Shown: positions 50,506 through 62,649 of the stretch, piece after piece
Position numbering within the stretch: position 1 is the stretch's first letter
How the letters are laid out: the number at the start of each line of letters is the position of its first letter
Assembly (NCBI GenBank): GCA_008692225.1
Contig: VICG01000014.1
Span: 1,675,001-1,739,000 of the forward strand
DNA length: 64,000 nucleotides
Direction: 5' to 3'
Source of the DNA: Monilinia fructicola
Taxonomy: Eukaryota > Ascomycota > Leotiomycetes > Helotiales > Sclerotiniaceae
Notes under the pieces: generated by a model
Database searches by the model: none
What the model was told of the DNA's origin: nothing
The model's input: only the letters and a program-made list of their open reading frames with translations
Made by a program: the position numbers and the translations under genes

Positions 50506-53500
50506 TTATTTATCCTTCGAGAACCAAGGAAACTTCTTCTTTACCGGCTCTGCGGCCCCGGATGCACTTTCTACTTGGAGACTGCGTTGGTATATGTCCT
50601 GGTGGTACTGTTAGTTACTTCATTTGAAATGAAAATGATGAGCAAAGGAATGATAAATTACGAACCTCGTCGTCAGTAGGGATTAGACAATCCAGAATGA
50701 GAGTCCGCACCGCCTCATTCTTCGTGAGGTTTGGATATGGGGTAGTTTGGCTTTTCATAATGGGTAGAATAACCTCAGAGAGGACCTCGAACTTCTTCCA
50801 GTTGATTCTCTCACCATTCGCGCCAATGAAAGTTCGGCTACCTTCCTCAGCCGAGACGAGATCGCGTCGAGTCAAGGGGATGAAAGGAATACGAGGCAAT
50901 GGAGAGTTTTCCCATGCCAAGCGGTATGCGAAATGACTCTTTTGTGTACCCATCAGGATGACTAGGCGAGCGAAGCGCTTTTGAACATCGGGAGGAACCA
51001 AATTTCTAGTTTGTGTGAGGCGGTGTATCGCGGTTCCATTGATCCCTGCCAAGACAGCTGCGAGACCATTGTAATTATTTAGTTGCCGCAACTTCAAAGC
51101 GATATTCATGAACTTCTCCAGCATCTGCGCTCTGTGCTTAGCTTTGTCTCGCATCAGAATCATATTCGCAACCCATTTTGCAATATGATTGAAGTGATTG
51201 ATCATGCGGTTCACATTAGTAAGACTTTTGCATTTCTCCTTCTGGTTGAGCGACAGGCTGACATGTCGAACCAAATCTCGGAGACGTATGGAAGAAAACA
51301 TAACCCAGTCTATCCTCGTCATCTCATCTGCAAGATCGTCATCGGATATGTCCATAAACATGTGATATCTGAATTTCGATAATGGCAGATGTCCTTTCGG
51401 TGTCATCTTTGCCGCCTCTTTTTTCGTAGTCTTCAACTGCAAGAAATGAATGCGCGCCCAGATCCGATTGGGAGGACCCTCGAGCCGAGAAGGAAGATTC
51501 TCCACGAGATCCCTTTTGCTCCACATCGCTAACATCATCATCTTGAGCTAATGTGGTCGCATCCGTTTCATACCCGCCCTTGGAATCGGACCTGGTAGTC
51601 GTAGGAGAAACAGGGGCTGACTCAAGTTCCTTGGCCTGTTCATTATCGACATCGGCATCTGTCCTAGCCCAACCTGTATCGTCATCCTCCACTACGCGAG
51701 ATTGCAGCTGGGTCCGCATCTCCTGTGCAGCAGCCGCAAAAACGGGATCCGAAGCCAATTGGCTGATGAACGCATCTAGCTTATGACTTGTTGAAGGACT
51801 TGCAAAATCCCCGGGATATCCCGAAACCCATTTGGCAACGACGGTAATGATCCGAAGTTGAGTCGTTGTTCGCGTCAGATAATGAATATTCTTATCCTCT
51901 CCCAAACGTGACAGTCGGTTCAAAATCGCATCGAAGAGTTCACCAGGAGCGGCGAATTTCCGATAGAGACAGAGAAATATTTCCGAAAAGTTGACATCGG
52001 CCCTCGACATGTGCTGCCCAAGGAGTCGATCAACTAGCTCGTCAAAAGTCACACCAGCGACTTTGGCAGGTTTGTCGAAGAAGGTATCGTCATTGCGCTG
52101 GAGAAGGGGAACATCATCAGAATATTGGTATGAAGAATCTGCATCCGATTCCTCAACGTCGGGTAGAGTGTTAGTGTCAATGGTTCCAGCACCGGGAGAC
52201 GAGAGGGCTGAATGTACCTTGGGGCCTAGGGGTAACCTGAGGCTAGCGCCAGAAGTGTCCAGGAGATTTTCACTTCGGAAAGCTGGATGAGCAGAAAGAG
52301 GCGGGGCATCATGTGGGTCCGGAATCATGATCTGGTGTGATAAATTTGTTCTGCCGTTAGATCGACCAGCCAGGGGCGGGGAAGGAAGGGCTCGACCTAA
52401 AGAGAATTCTGAGCTAGCACGACTATGCTTGGATTGCTGACTTAATGGCCGCGCAACGGTGGGTTCAGATAACTTTTCGAGATTCGCCGAGGAGGTTGCT
52501 CGACGACGTGTACCTTGCGATTGTATGAAAGTGGTATCTTCTGGAGATTTGATGAGTATGAGATCTGGATGACATGATGACAACAAGTAAAGAGTAACGA
52601 CCAATGGATATTTAACTCTTGACCAAGCATACTAAGACTGGATGAAAGATGACCCTTAGGTAAACAATTTGACTAGGATTGTGCGACGGTACGAAATGAA
52701 TCAAAGGTCAAAGTATAATTAATGGTGTCACACCACATGGAAATTGCCATAAAATTAATGTTAAACTTACTGTTGCTGTTGCTTCGATTTGTCATCACAG
52801 CTCGAAGCATGGTAGAGAGACAAAGTCTTGCACTTTCAGGGACATTCGCTGCCGTTTTGACGGTTTCCACACATGACATGCATGCCGTCTCAACACTTTC
52901 AACATTAAGTTGACGGGCATGATCAGGGTTGTCGCATTTACATGAGACGAGGATTGTAGGAAGAGCCGAATTGACCAATGCATCTTGAAACGGATCAGTA
53001 TTCATCCAAATCGGCTACACTGCGGGCGGCGTGGACTTACTTAAAGTCTGGGGTAATTCCGCAATACTCTCCCGATTCATGACATCGTATAGCAATAGTG
53101 CACCATCCATTCGCGGGACAATGTGCCCATTTATTTGTTTTGGCCATTGGATTCGGCGATCTGGTATTATATCAAACGACTCGAGGTCCAGCTCGATCAG
53201 AGTGACTATGTATCCCACCTCGTCAACGGACATGCGAAGGCTCGACGCGACGGAATTGGGCAATGATCGTAAACCCAATGCGCGCTGTATCAGCGTGCTC
53301 TTTCCCACACCATTACTCCCAATCACTGCGATATTTATGTCCGACATGCCGCTTCGAGATTGAGGCTGCGTGGAGAGAACGATTAGTCGACTGCTGCCAA
53401 AGAGTTCGTAGAAGGACACTGGATTGGGAATCACATACAGGTACGTTGACTGAATTTTCTACGGACAGGCTCTTGTTGGATCGCGGTGGTGGATCTTTGA

Positions 53501-53940
53501 AGACGTCGTCATCGTGTGAGCGATCCGAATATGTCGCAGACCTCAATTCTCGAGCGAGAGAGACGGAATTTGGGGATTGGTAATTTCGGAAGAAAGGATC
53601 GTCCTTAATTGAGGCAAATAGAATCTCGATAGCTTCGTGGGCGCTGGCCTAAGCCTTCTTGTGAATCATCTTCAATGGTAGTTGAAAATCTCGGATTTAG
53701 ACTACCGCCGACAGTGCCACTTCGAAGAGGGACAAATGGCGCTGAGGCAGTTCGCGACCCCAACCCAGGACGAGAGCGTAAACCGAAAGTTACAGAAGCG
53801 CCGATAGATGGAGGGGAAACGGATAAAGTACGAGCACTGCGTTGAAATCTCTGTGAATCGGTTCGCAAAGGATTGGAGGATTTGGATCGTTTCGAAGTAG
53901 TGCGCGCGGGAAAACCACTGGCACCAACTTCTTGATCCAT
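50506..53940 (-). CDS. Ras-like GTPase domain fused to RasGEF_N and RasGEF (Cdc25-type) domains
   Basis: A large signalling protein predicted to load GTP on Ras-family GTPases. Exons on the minus strand: 53940-53439, 53365-53041, 52983-52771, 52564-50666 and 50607-50506, about 1012 residues. Introns are 73, 57, 206 and 58 bp. After a Ser/Arg-rich N-terminus, a degenerate small-GTPase domain has an intact P-loop (INIAVIGSNGVGKSTLIQRA), GALLLYDVMNRESIAELP, and VSCKCDNP where N/TKxD is expected. A disordered linker follows, then RasGEF_N (FDELVDRLLGQHMSRADVNF) and the catalytic RasGEF domain (WVANMILMRDKAKHRAQMLE, LRQLNNYNGLAAVLAGIN). The tail ends KKKFPWFSKDK. Two frame changes occur: one at about 53612-53620 (one extra or two missing bases), and one extra A in the A6 run near 51393. 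The family is firm; its Ras partner is unknown. Confidence 0.88.
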
Positions 53941-55800
53941 AGTAGATTATTGATATAGTTAAGTAATTAGTATGTAAGTAGTATGTAAGTAGTATGTAAG
54001 TAGTATGTAAGTGGTAGTTAGTAAGGACTACTAAGTAGGTAGTATGGAAGTATCTTGGTGTGGTTCTATCTGTATGTAGGTGTATGTGTATGTAGCTGCT
54101 ACCATAGACATGTACGCAGAATGAATGAATGTATGAAATGTATGGATGTGTGTATGGATGTGTGTATGGATATGTGTATGGATGGATATGTATGTGTATG
54201 TATGTATGTGTGTGTATATGTATGGATGTGTGTACTCCGTATGTATCTACCCGATTGTATTGAATGATATCGTTCCGCGACCAAGACCTGACCTTGAACA
54301 AGAGAAGATCAAGCAAGGTTCTAATCTTTTTTAAAAAAATAACCTCAATTCTCTAGATTCCTTTGGACTTGGTTGGACTTGGCTGGAACTGGCTCGATCT
54401 GAGAATTAGAATCCCTTTTCCTTGATTAGTAAATCTTTTGACACAGAGATTGAGAGAATTTAAGACCTTTTCCCTATCGAGAGATTGTCGGTAGGTCGCA
54501 GCAAAGCAAAGCAAAGCAAAGCAAAGCAATGCAAAGGGAGCAATGCAAAGCAGTATATGTACGTACTGGGTATGTAGTATGTAGTATGTAGCATGTACGG
54601 AGTAGCATGTACTCTGTATGGATGGATTGCACGGAGTACCCATACAGGCAATGATTGCGGCGTGTAACATGCTGTGGGGAAGGGATCAGGGGAGGTTCGA
54701 AAATTTCCGATTTCTGATTACTGTATTATCAAATAAATTCCCGGTTATATGGCAACAGTGAACATTGTTTGATGGGATGTTTGAGTGTTGGGTGAATGGA
54801 ATGGAATGGGTGGATGAATGGATGGATGGACGAACGGATGGATGGATGGATGGATGGATGGATGAATGGATGGATGGATGAATGAATGAATGAGTGAATG
54901 AGTGAATGAATTGATAAATTAATGGTGTGAACGAGGATCAATTAAAAAAGGTGTTAATTGATTGTATATAAAGGAGGAGAAGATATATTATAGCGAGTAT
55001 ATGAGTGTCCACGGGTGAGTGTGAATGTATGTATGTATATGTGTATCTATATATATATTTGTATATATATTTATATATATATATCTATCTGTATATGTAT
55101 CTATATCTATATCTATACCTGTATCTATATATGTATCTATATATGTATTTGTATACTTAGGTATGTATTTGTATATGTATTTATATATGTATCTATATCT
55201 ATATCTATATCTATATATAAAAGAAAGCTTCTTTATATTTATTAATCTCAATATCAATCATTATCACTATCACTATCACTATAAATATCAATATCAATAT
55301 CTCCACAAGAAAGAAAAAACAAAACTCTCCCTTTTAAAAATACTCTTTGGATGTGTATTGATTGGTGTAGAAGTAATTAACCCGACTTATTAGGAACCTT
55401 CACGACGACGTTGGTAAAAATGTAAGGGTTGAGTTCAATAATCTTTAATTAGACCAGGAATAAAAAGTCTATAACAAGCTACATAGTGCCTATAGAACTA
55501 GAGATGATAAATGCTGATTACGTCCACGGGTATCTGAACCTCGGGATATCATCAATTTCATTGCTTGATTGAATTTGAATCAATCGATGAATAAGATGGA
55601 AAAGAAAGTCGTACGCGTGGCAGTCGTATTATATATTCGGTGGATGGTGGTGGTTCTCGTATTGTTGTTCCTCATTCATGGATTCATTCAATCAATGACC
55701 TCGGGAGCTTCTGGCTGGTCTGGGTGGTACTTAATCAACGACAAAAGAGGAATGTACGAATGGATGTATATATAAATATATAGATATATAAATGTATATA
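53941..55800. repeat. Microsatellite-rich intergenic DNA
   Basis: Arrays include GTAAGTAGTAT near 53970-54012, TATGGATGTG at 54140-54230, CAAAG at 54502-54530, GGAT/GAAT at 54795-54910, and TATATC/TATATT at 55030-55215. Two TACGGAGTA motifs are present (54233 reversed and 54596). Long frames here are repeat artefacts. Confidence 0.7.
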
Positions 55801-57120
55801 TGTATATATGTACCTATAACTCTTATAATTATTCTAAAACGTTTTATTAATTAGAAGCTAATTAATCTAAAAAAAACTACGTAAGGTTTATATAGAAATA
55901 TAAAAACTTAAATAAAAGTATATTATAATATTATAAATTAAAATAATATATAAAATAATATATAAAAATAATATTAAAATAAATAATTATATTTTATAAA
56001 TTATGTATTTTTTAAATCTATAATTTTTTAAGTTTTATAAGCTTTATAAAATAAGCTATAAGAGAGATTATAAAAGACTATTATTATAAAATATTAATAA
56101 GCTTTAATAAGTTATTATATTATTAATTAATCTAAGCGGCCGTACTTAAAGCTCGTATATATTTATATTTATATTTATATTTATATTTATATTTATATTT
56201 ATATTTATATTATATTTTATATATTTATATATTTATATATATATATTTATACTTATATATATATTATTATATTTATATTTATATTTATATTTATATTTAT
56301 ATTTATATTTTATATTTATATTATTTTATATTTTATTTTATATTTATTTTTATATTTATATTTATATTTATATTTATATTTATATTTATTTTTATATTTA
56401 TTTTTATATTTTATATTTATATTTATTATTTATATTTTATATTTATATTTATATTTATAAGTTATATATATATACTTATAAGTATATTTAAATAGGTTTT
56501 AAAAGAGGTATACGTATAAATATAACTTATAATTATTTAAAAAACCTTAATATAATTTTATAAAACTTATAAAAGTTATAGATTTAATATTTTTATATAA
56601 ATATATTTTTTTTAAAAAAAATTAAATTTTTACTTTATATATATATATATATATATAGTAGATGATATTAAATTTTAAAAATATTTAACAAAACTTTAAA
56701 GCTTATATTATTTTTTTATAATTTTGGTTTTTAAAATTTATATATCGTTAAAATTTAAATTAATCTATTAATAAATTTTTAAAAATTTTTAAAATTACTA
56801 ACTTTATAATATTAATATTCTCTTAAAAATAATTTTTATAATATAAAATTTTTATAAAAAGACGTTAAAATACTAAATCTAATATATATATAAAATAATA
56901 TAAAATAATATAAAATAATATAAAATAATATAAAATAATAATAATATAAAATAATATAAAATAATATAAAATAATATAAAATATATAAAAAATAATATAA
57001 AATAATTATAAGTTTTATATTCGCTTATACCTCTTTTAAAACATGTCTAAGTATAATTTATATCTAATATATATTCTTTACAAGGTGGCTATTTGTATTT
57101 TTAATACTTAAGTATTAAAA
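55800..57120. repeat. Large AT island with ATATTT and ATAATATAAA tandem arrays
   Basis: Almost pure A+T for 1.3 kb. The array of 6-bp ATATTT units spans about 56158-56460, and (ATAATATAAA)n spans about 56885-57003. No coding frame. It resembles the RIP-mutated islands of filamentous ascomycetes but shows no recognisable transposon ends. Confidence 0.7.
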
Positions 57121-59251
57121 GGATTAAAGTATTAATTTCTTTTTCGATATTGTCCTAGTTATAGATATGTAAATGGTACCTAGGTAGCTAAAGAACCACT
57201 CATATAGATAGATGATGAGATGTAGTATAGAAACAGTAGGATATTAATTAATTACTTATTCAAATAATCTAGTAACGTAATTCCTAACAACCTTTTCTTT
57301 CTTAGATTAGAAGAATTGATTCAACTCCTTTCTCAGTTCTTCATTCTAACATATCCATGAATGCTAAAGACGACCTGGAAGCGACGTGGTAATGAGCCTT
57401 TTACCTTGATCTTTCCTCTCTACCCCTTTCTACTCTCTCTACCCTCTCTACCCTCTTGACCCTCTTGACCCTCTTTTACCTTACTTACCCTTCCTGACCT
57501 TACCCCTTCATTAACCTTCCGTCCCATACCACGTCCCATCACATCACATCGCATCGCATCACATCGCATCGCATCGCATCACATCACATCACATCACAAG
57601 GCTGAAAAAACTTAATCTCGAATACTAATGCACCCTCCAAATCTATGTTACATTATGAACAACAGCAGCATGCAGCAGCGGCTAGATCCATTCTCGGAAA
57701 GCAAATTGAAGTGGGTGAAAACACGGGCGGAGGTTACATTTACTACAGTACCTACTCCATCCATACTTACTTTACTATGCAGGTCCGTCAACATTCAGAT
57801 TTTCAAAGAGAACATTCAGAGACAACACCATATCATCATCATACCATGGGATGTGGATGTACACTTGGAGCAGTCGTATCATCCATTTACAGTAAGTATA
57901 TTTCAGCTCCATCTAGCAAGTCTCAAGATATCTCGCGACATTAGTAAGGTTAGCAATCTCAAAGGATTTTCCAGCTGTCACCATGAACCTTAGCCTTGAC
58001 ACACCAGCAGAAGATTCATCGGCGAAGCATGCCCATCTGTGTGAAAGGATGGCAGCCACAACTAGCCACAACACCACATGATACCCATCCACTGCAGTTA
58101 CAACTTCCAATACGGATAAATCCCTTCTTCATCGAGAATGCTTTATATGTACATAGCCGAAAGGGGGATGAATATCAAGACGAACAGACTCAAAAGGTGG
58201 ATGCACTTAATCTTACTGTGATCACGGAGAAGAACGTAGCAAGAGTTTGCTTCCCAACATCCACCCAAGCATCAAGTGACGAGTAGAACTTTATTAATAC
58301 AGGAGAAAACTATTTGACGTGGTCTTTCATGATTATTAACCTTACACCTTACACCTTACACCTTACACCATGCACCCACTCACTATACAGCACATCTATC
58401 TGCAACTGGACAAGTTTTTGTCTGACCGAGAACTGCAGATCTGAGGCAAGGTTTCCCCGCATGATAACTGTATTTTCTGCTACCATCTCATACATACTAT
58501 CGATGAAATGAGTATCAACTCCGTAACTAACGGGGATTTCCCATCGGGCTCACATACATCCTTTTCTCCTCCTTGCTACGTGCTGCGTGGTGATGGCCGA
58601 AAGGACTGGAATAGAAATATCAAATCTTCACCAGTCTGCCGGTCCTACCAATAACCAAATTAATAATCTCTTTGGGAAATCTGGAAGATTGGGTCCCTCT
58701 AGACCCGACTAGACTCCAGGATGCAATCTACTATTTACCATCTATTGAAGTATTTGAAAATCTTTCGAACATCATTGCCCAGACTAATCACCATAGGACA
58801 AGACTAACCCCAACACTCGACCCGCTCATCACCACCACCCACACCTCCAACCCCCAAGAGGAAATATTAGACTATTAGATGCTTAAACTAGAGCGCTATA
58901 ACGCATTACCTTTATCTAAGTGTACCCGTTAGACAAATACCATCTTCAGTCTCAAGGCTCTCCCAAGTGGCCGCACAGCCTTTTTGTTTACTCCATTTGC
59001 TTGAACACCGATTGGCCTTTCTGGCTTCCCGACCAATCGTCGAGAGGAATCTAATGGCAGCGCGCCTTGAATACTAGAAGGTAGTCCTTTGCACTATCCT
59101 CCCACTTCATGGACGGTCCCCTGCGTGATCGGACCGGGGCTCAAAAATAGCTACCAATATTTCGCATAATGTTGATGAAATGAACGGAAATGCTTAGCCA
59201 ATATTGGTATTGTCAACATCACATCATATCATCCAGTAAGATTACAAGGAA
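57121..59251. other. Intergenic region with weak small ORFs
   Basis: Apart from the candidate small ORF listed separately, only short frames are seen. ATG frames at 58591 (41 codons), and a second frame through 58880 beginning at TTG, may be parts of one decayed gene (LQDAIYYLPSIEVFENLSNI). ACATCGCATC repeats lie at 57540-57598 and CCTTACA repeats at 58342-58370. Confidence 0.4.
57645..57944 (+). CDS. Candidate small protein, unrecognised
   Basis: An ATG frame of 99 codons with a normal amino-acid mix, starting MLHYEQQQHAAAARSILGKQ, then IEVGENTGGGYIYY, a His-rich patch, and MGCGCTLGAVVSSIYS. A GTAAGT donor falls right after the last segment and TACAG/TGCAG acceptor-like sites lie inside, so the true model may be spliced. 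No known domain. I cannot exclude chance. Confidence 0.22.
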   Translation: MLHYEQQQHAAAARSILGKQIEVGENTGGGYIYYSTYSIHTYFTMQVRQHSDFQREHSETTPYHHHTMGCGCTLGAVVSSIYSKYISAPSSKSQDISRH

Positions 59252-60033
59252 GTGCGCGATGACATCTTCGTACGGATGGAGGGATATATAGATCTCCTCA
59301 TCTCAAATATCCCAACCCCAACCAAACTCATTCCCTCCACGTCCTTCGTCCCCCGTTCCACCATCCCTCCCGTCGCGTTCCACCGTGTCAAACGCACCGT
59401 TGAGAAATCCCCCGCCAGGCAACCTCGCTCACATCCCCAGCCTGCAACGCCTGAGATCCCACCACCCTACTTCCACATCACCCCCAAGCAAGCCGCCAGG
59501 ATCCACGCTCCCAGTCTCGAGCCGCCACATCTTCATCTCCGTCCACAAGCCGTCTGAGCCTCGGTCCCCCCATCCCATCTTCGCAAAGCTTTCCCCCACG
59601 CATCTTCCTCCATCGGGCTTCGCGCCACCCCACTCGTGCCATTGGAAGAGGTCTCACCGTCGGCGCTAGTAGACACCTGACTCTCACAGCGACAGTTTTC
59701 GTACGCCGCCATCTCCAGCTCTGCTACTTCTCCCAGCCGACGAGCTGTGTCCGATCTGCTCGCAGCCTTCCCTTGTGCTCGTGTGAGAGGATACACCATC
59801 GCTCAAGGTCGCAAGCCTTTGAATCGAGGAGTGTCTCGCGTCCGCACCTCAGACATCACATTCACATCATACATATAGCAGAGACACGCGGGATTGCCAA
59901 CCTCAAGATGGATACAGCGGTGGTTGCTGGAGCTCCCAATTCCTTCCTACGAAGAACTGTGCTGCGTTAAGTCTTCTAGCTACCATCTCGATACCCCCCC
60001 CCCCCCCAACTCCTAACTAACATTACACCCCAG

Positions 60034-60795
60034 AAATCCAAAGCCTACAGAGCCATGACTTATCTACCCTACACGCAACCCCAACCCCAGTCCCAACCCC
60101 AACTCACCAAGCTGCAAATTCCGCGCGCCCGCTCAAAGAAAGGCGCACCCCTCGACCCAGACGATCTCTCCCGCCGCCTCAGAGCCTACATCGCCCAGGA
60201 AAAAGCACTAACCGAACAGCGCCGCACCTCCGCGCACCCACCACCACCGGCATCTACCACCACATCCCGCAAGTCGCCGCTCTCTCCTTCTCAAACACCA
60301 CCACCACCACAACCACGACGCAGGAAAAACCGCGCCACATCCCACATCCACCGGTTCTCCGCGCCCGCGCCGCAGAACCTCGGATCCCGAACCGCGGGAC
60401 CAGGCGTTGGACCGAGGCGCGGAAAGGTCCCCGGGGCGAAAGAGGAATCCGTATCCGTGGACGGCGGAGTGGGATGGCGAGAGGGACGGGCATGGATGGC
60501 GTCGACGGACCTTGAGCTCGATGCCCCGGAGGTGCACAAGAGCAGAGCGGTGCAGCGGCCGATGAGCATGGGGGATTTGCTGGCGTGGGAAGAGAAGGGG
60601 GCGCCAGCGCCCAGGGAGATGAAGAGGGATAGGAACGATCGGCATGATTGGACGCAGCGGGATGAGAGCGAGGAGGTGAGACGATCGATGCGGGAGAGGG
60701 TGGGGCCGTTGCTGTCGTTGAGACTGGGCAAGGGCAAGGGAAGGGGAAGGCGAGTGACGGGGCTGGGGAAGAGATCGGGCTCCAGTCGCCGGTGA
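60034..60795 (+). CDS. Hypothetical basic, proline-rich protein (3' exon)
   Basis: Not recognised. A 3' exon follows a good acceptor (CTAACTAAC branch at 60014, CAG at 60031-60033) and reads KSKAYRAMTYLPYTQPQPQ to the stop at 60795. The ATG at 60055 is an alternative start. The chain has a Pro/Gln leader, a short ordered-looking helix (DDLSRRLRAYIAQEKALTEQ), Pro/Arg-rich disorder, and a patch SMGDLLAWEEKG. The upstream exon would end at 59965 (donor GTTAAG), in frame with LELPIPSYEELCC. Coding-like sequence extends back toward 59276 but with frame changes I cannot resolve. GC content and codon use fit a real gene. Confidence 0.5.
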   Translation, partial: KSKAYRAMTYLPYTQPQPQSQPQLTKLQIPRARSKKGAPLDPDDLSRRLRAYIAQEKALTEQRRTSAHPPPPASTTTSRKSPLSPSQTPPPPQPRRRKNRATSHIHRFSAPAPQNLGSRTAGPGVGPRRGKVPGAKEESVSVDGGVGWREGRAWMASTDLELDAPEVHKSRAVQRPMSMGDLLAWEEKGAPAPREMKRDRNDRHDWTQRDESEEVRRSMRERVGPLLSLRLGKGKGRGRRVTGLGKRSGSSRR

Positions 60796-61364
60796 AGTCA
60801 TCGTCACGCGCGAGCTTTTTTGGGCGCTTCAAACGTAGCTTTAGTAATAATACTTGAGAGAGAGAGAGAGAGAATAAAATAATTTCATTGGTATTCAAGG
60901 GTAATCTAATTTCTCTGCCGAGGGCGTGAAAACTTGCAGCTGCATTGCGTTGCGTTCCGTTCCGTCCCACCGTCTTCTTCCTGAACTCGATACATACATA
61001 CATGCACGAACATCCTGTTCGGAAATACTCAATCCTGGGGACAGATGAATCCTCGAAAATATCGTTGGGCGTGCCCATTCTGCTCCCCGGAGACTATTCT
61101 GACCGTCAGATGTGAATGTAACTATATGCGGGACGAGGGTGCTCACTACAAGGTTCGGGCACATACATGTATGTGTGTGCATGGTCGCCGAAATATTGTC
61201 ATGGCATCATGATCGTTTTGCATGGCGAAGGCAGATGGGTTTGCTTCTCATCTCATCTCATCACGCCTCATCTCCTCTTCTCGGATTCCAGCAACTCTCG
61301 AATCACCCGCGTGCTTTCTTCTAGCGCCTCCCTCTGCAAGACCTCCGCCATTGATTCTTCGTCT
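60796..61364. other. Short intergenic region
   Basis: It holds the 3' flanks of the two converging genes, a GA run at 60856-60872, and nothing else I can support. Confidence 0.5.
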
Positions 61365-61976
61365 TCATCTCCAAACCAGTCGCAAGATCAGGTTGGAATA
61401 CTCCCTGATGCCTTCGCCGTCTTTTCCATAAACCGTGCTTGCCGTCTTCAGACACGCCCTTCCATTTTCCCATCCTTTATCTTGGTTCCAGTTGTGCGAA
61501 TTGGAGCCCGTCGGGCGGAGAGTCGCACTGTAAATCTTCTCTAGTTGCGATCGCAAGTTGGGGTATTTTCTTGAATACCTCTCTGAGTTCGTCCGAGTCG
61601 TCCAAACATTCGAATGGCCCCTTTGCGTGGGCTGCAGCGAGCGTGCCCGGTCGTGGGGCGGGATTTTCGTGGGATCGAGGTGAGGAGGCCTTGGGCGGAG
61701 GGGGCGCGGAGGCTAATCTCTCTTTCTCTACTTCGTTTGGTCGTTTGTGTCGGCTTTGTGTCTGTTGGAGCATTGCACGGAACAACTTTTGACAATCAGC
61801 AGGATTTCTCGTGGGGGATGCAGAAATGAAAAACCCCACTATCGCACGTCACAATATTTACATTTGTACTTGTGACTGTTCTCCTTGCAGAGAGGGCAGA
61901 GCTTTGGGTCGACGGGAGTCTCGTCCATGCAGACGCGATTTGTGGGATCTATAATTTCGACTGGTGTTTCTGCCAT
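61365..61976 (-). CDS. HIT1: HIT zinc-finger protein, HIT1/ZNHIT3-like
   Basis: Small nuclear protein expected to help assemble box C/D snoRNPs. Exon 1 (61976-61840) starts MAETPVEIIDPTNRVCMDET and contains CPLC..YKCKYCDVR. The intron at 61839-61786 completes Tyr, and exon 2 continues CSVQCSNRHK, giving the full Cys/His zinc-finger spacing. The C-terminal part reads KGPFECLDDSDELREVFKK then, one frame over, LRSQLEKIYSATLRPTG, as in the Hit1 C-terminal helical region. The frame ends at 61365. Two frame changes are needed: one missing base between about 61735 and 61765, and one extra C in a CCCC run near 61565. They cancel. Another in-frame ATG at 62147 exists, but the 61976 start gives the usual short N-terminus. 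Good family call; the gene name is by resemblance. Confidence 0.75.
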
Positions 61977-62649
61977 GCCTGACACTGAATTGACTTTTGG
62001 GATCAATGGTGTCGATGGAATTACCACCGTGGGAAAACACCTCAACAGACATCTATTTGAGTCTTGACCGCTTGGTCGCAAGAGTGTATATTGGAGGTTC
62101 TCTCGACAAAGTAAGAAACAGATGGACTGATTAGAAGCCGGTCTCATTGATTCGTTGAAATAGCATCGATCAATACGAACCCATAAATAGTATTGTGCCT
62201 AGTCGGAAGAAGGGTGAAGAGAGGGTTTGCAGAATCAATGGCTAGAGAGGACTGAAATGAAGAGTTCAGATGACAGACATCGAATTGAGAATTGCATTGA
62301 TTGTTTTATCATTGCAAACTCCCTCGTAGCCTTGCTCACGGTTATCCTGAGAAAAAGTTTTGGTTTTTTCTTATCGATAAGGCCGGGATCGATAACAGTG
62401 ACCAATTAAAACCGATGTAATTCCACTTAGTGCGTCATTAACGATGGATATGCTTACAAAGACTCGAGGTCTCAGAATTATCTCAGAAATGAGCAATCAT
62501 CATATCCACGGATGTAGAAACACACATTTCTATCTTCAAATTCTATCGTCATCTGCATTTGAGACTCACGTCGCATATTAATCCCAACATCTACAATCAA
62601 ATAGGTGAAACGTATCTTTCCCTTTTACGAGCTTCAAGTGAACCTCACG
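61977..62649. other. Divergent promoter region between HIT1-like and NFU1 genes
   Basis: About 670 bp between two head-to-head genes. No ORF of note and no clear TATA. Both genes must be transcribed from here. Confidence 0.5.

Noticed and set aside
58342..58372. CCTTACACCTTACACC repeat suggesting telomeric DNA
   Set aside because: The unit CCTTACA does not match CCCTAA, and single-copy DNA lies on both sides.
60208..61078. Long minus-strand frames opposite the Pro-rich hypothetical gene
   Set aside because: Antisense to a GC-rich exon; no start context, splice signals or domain.
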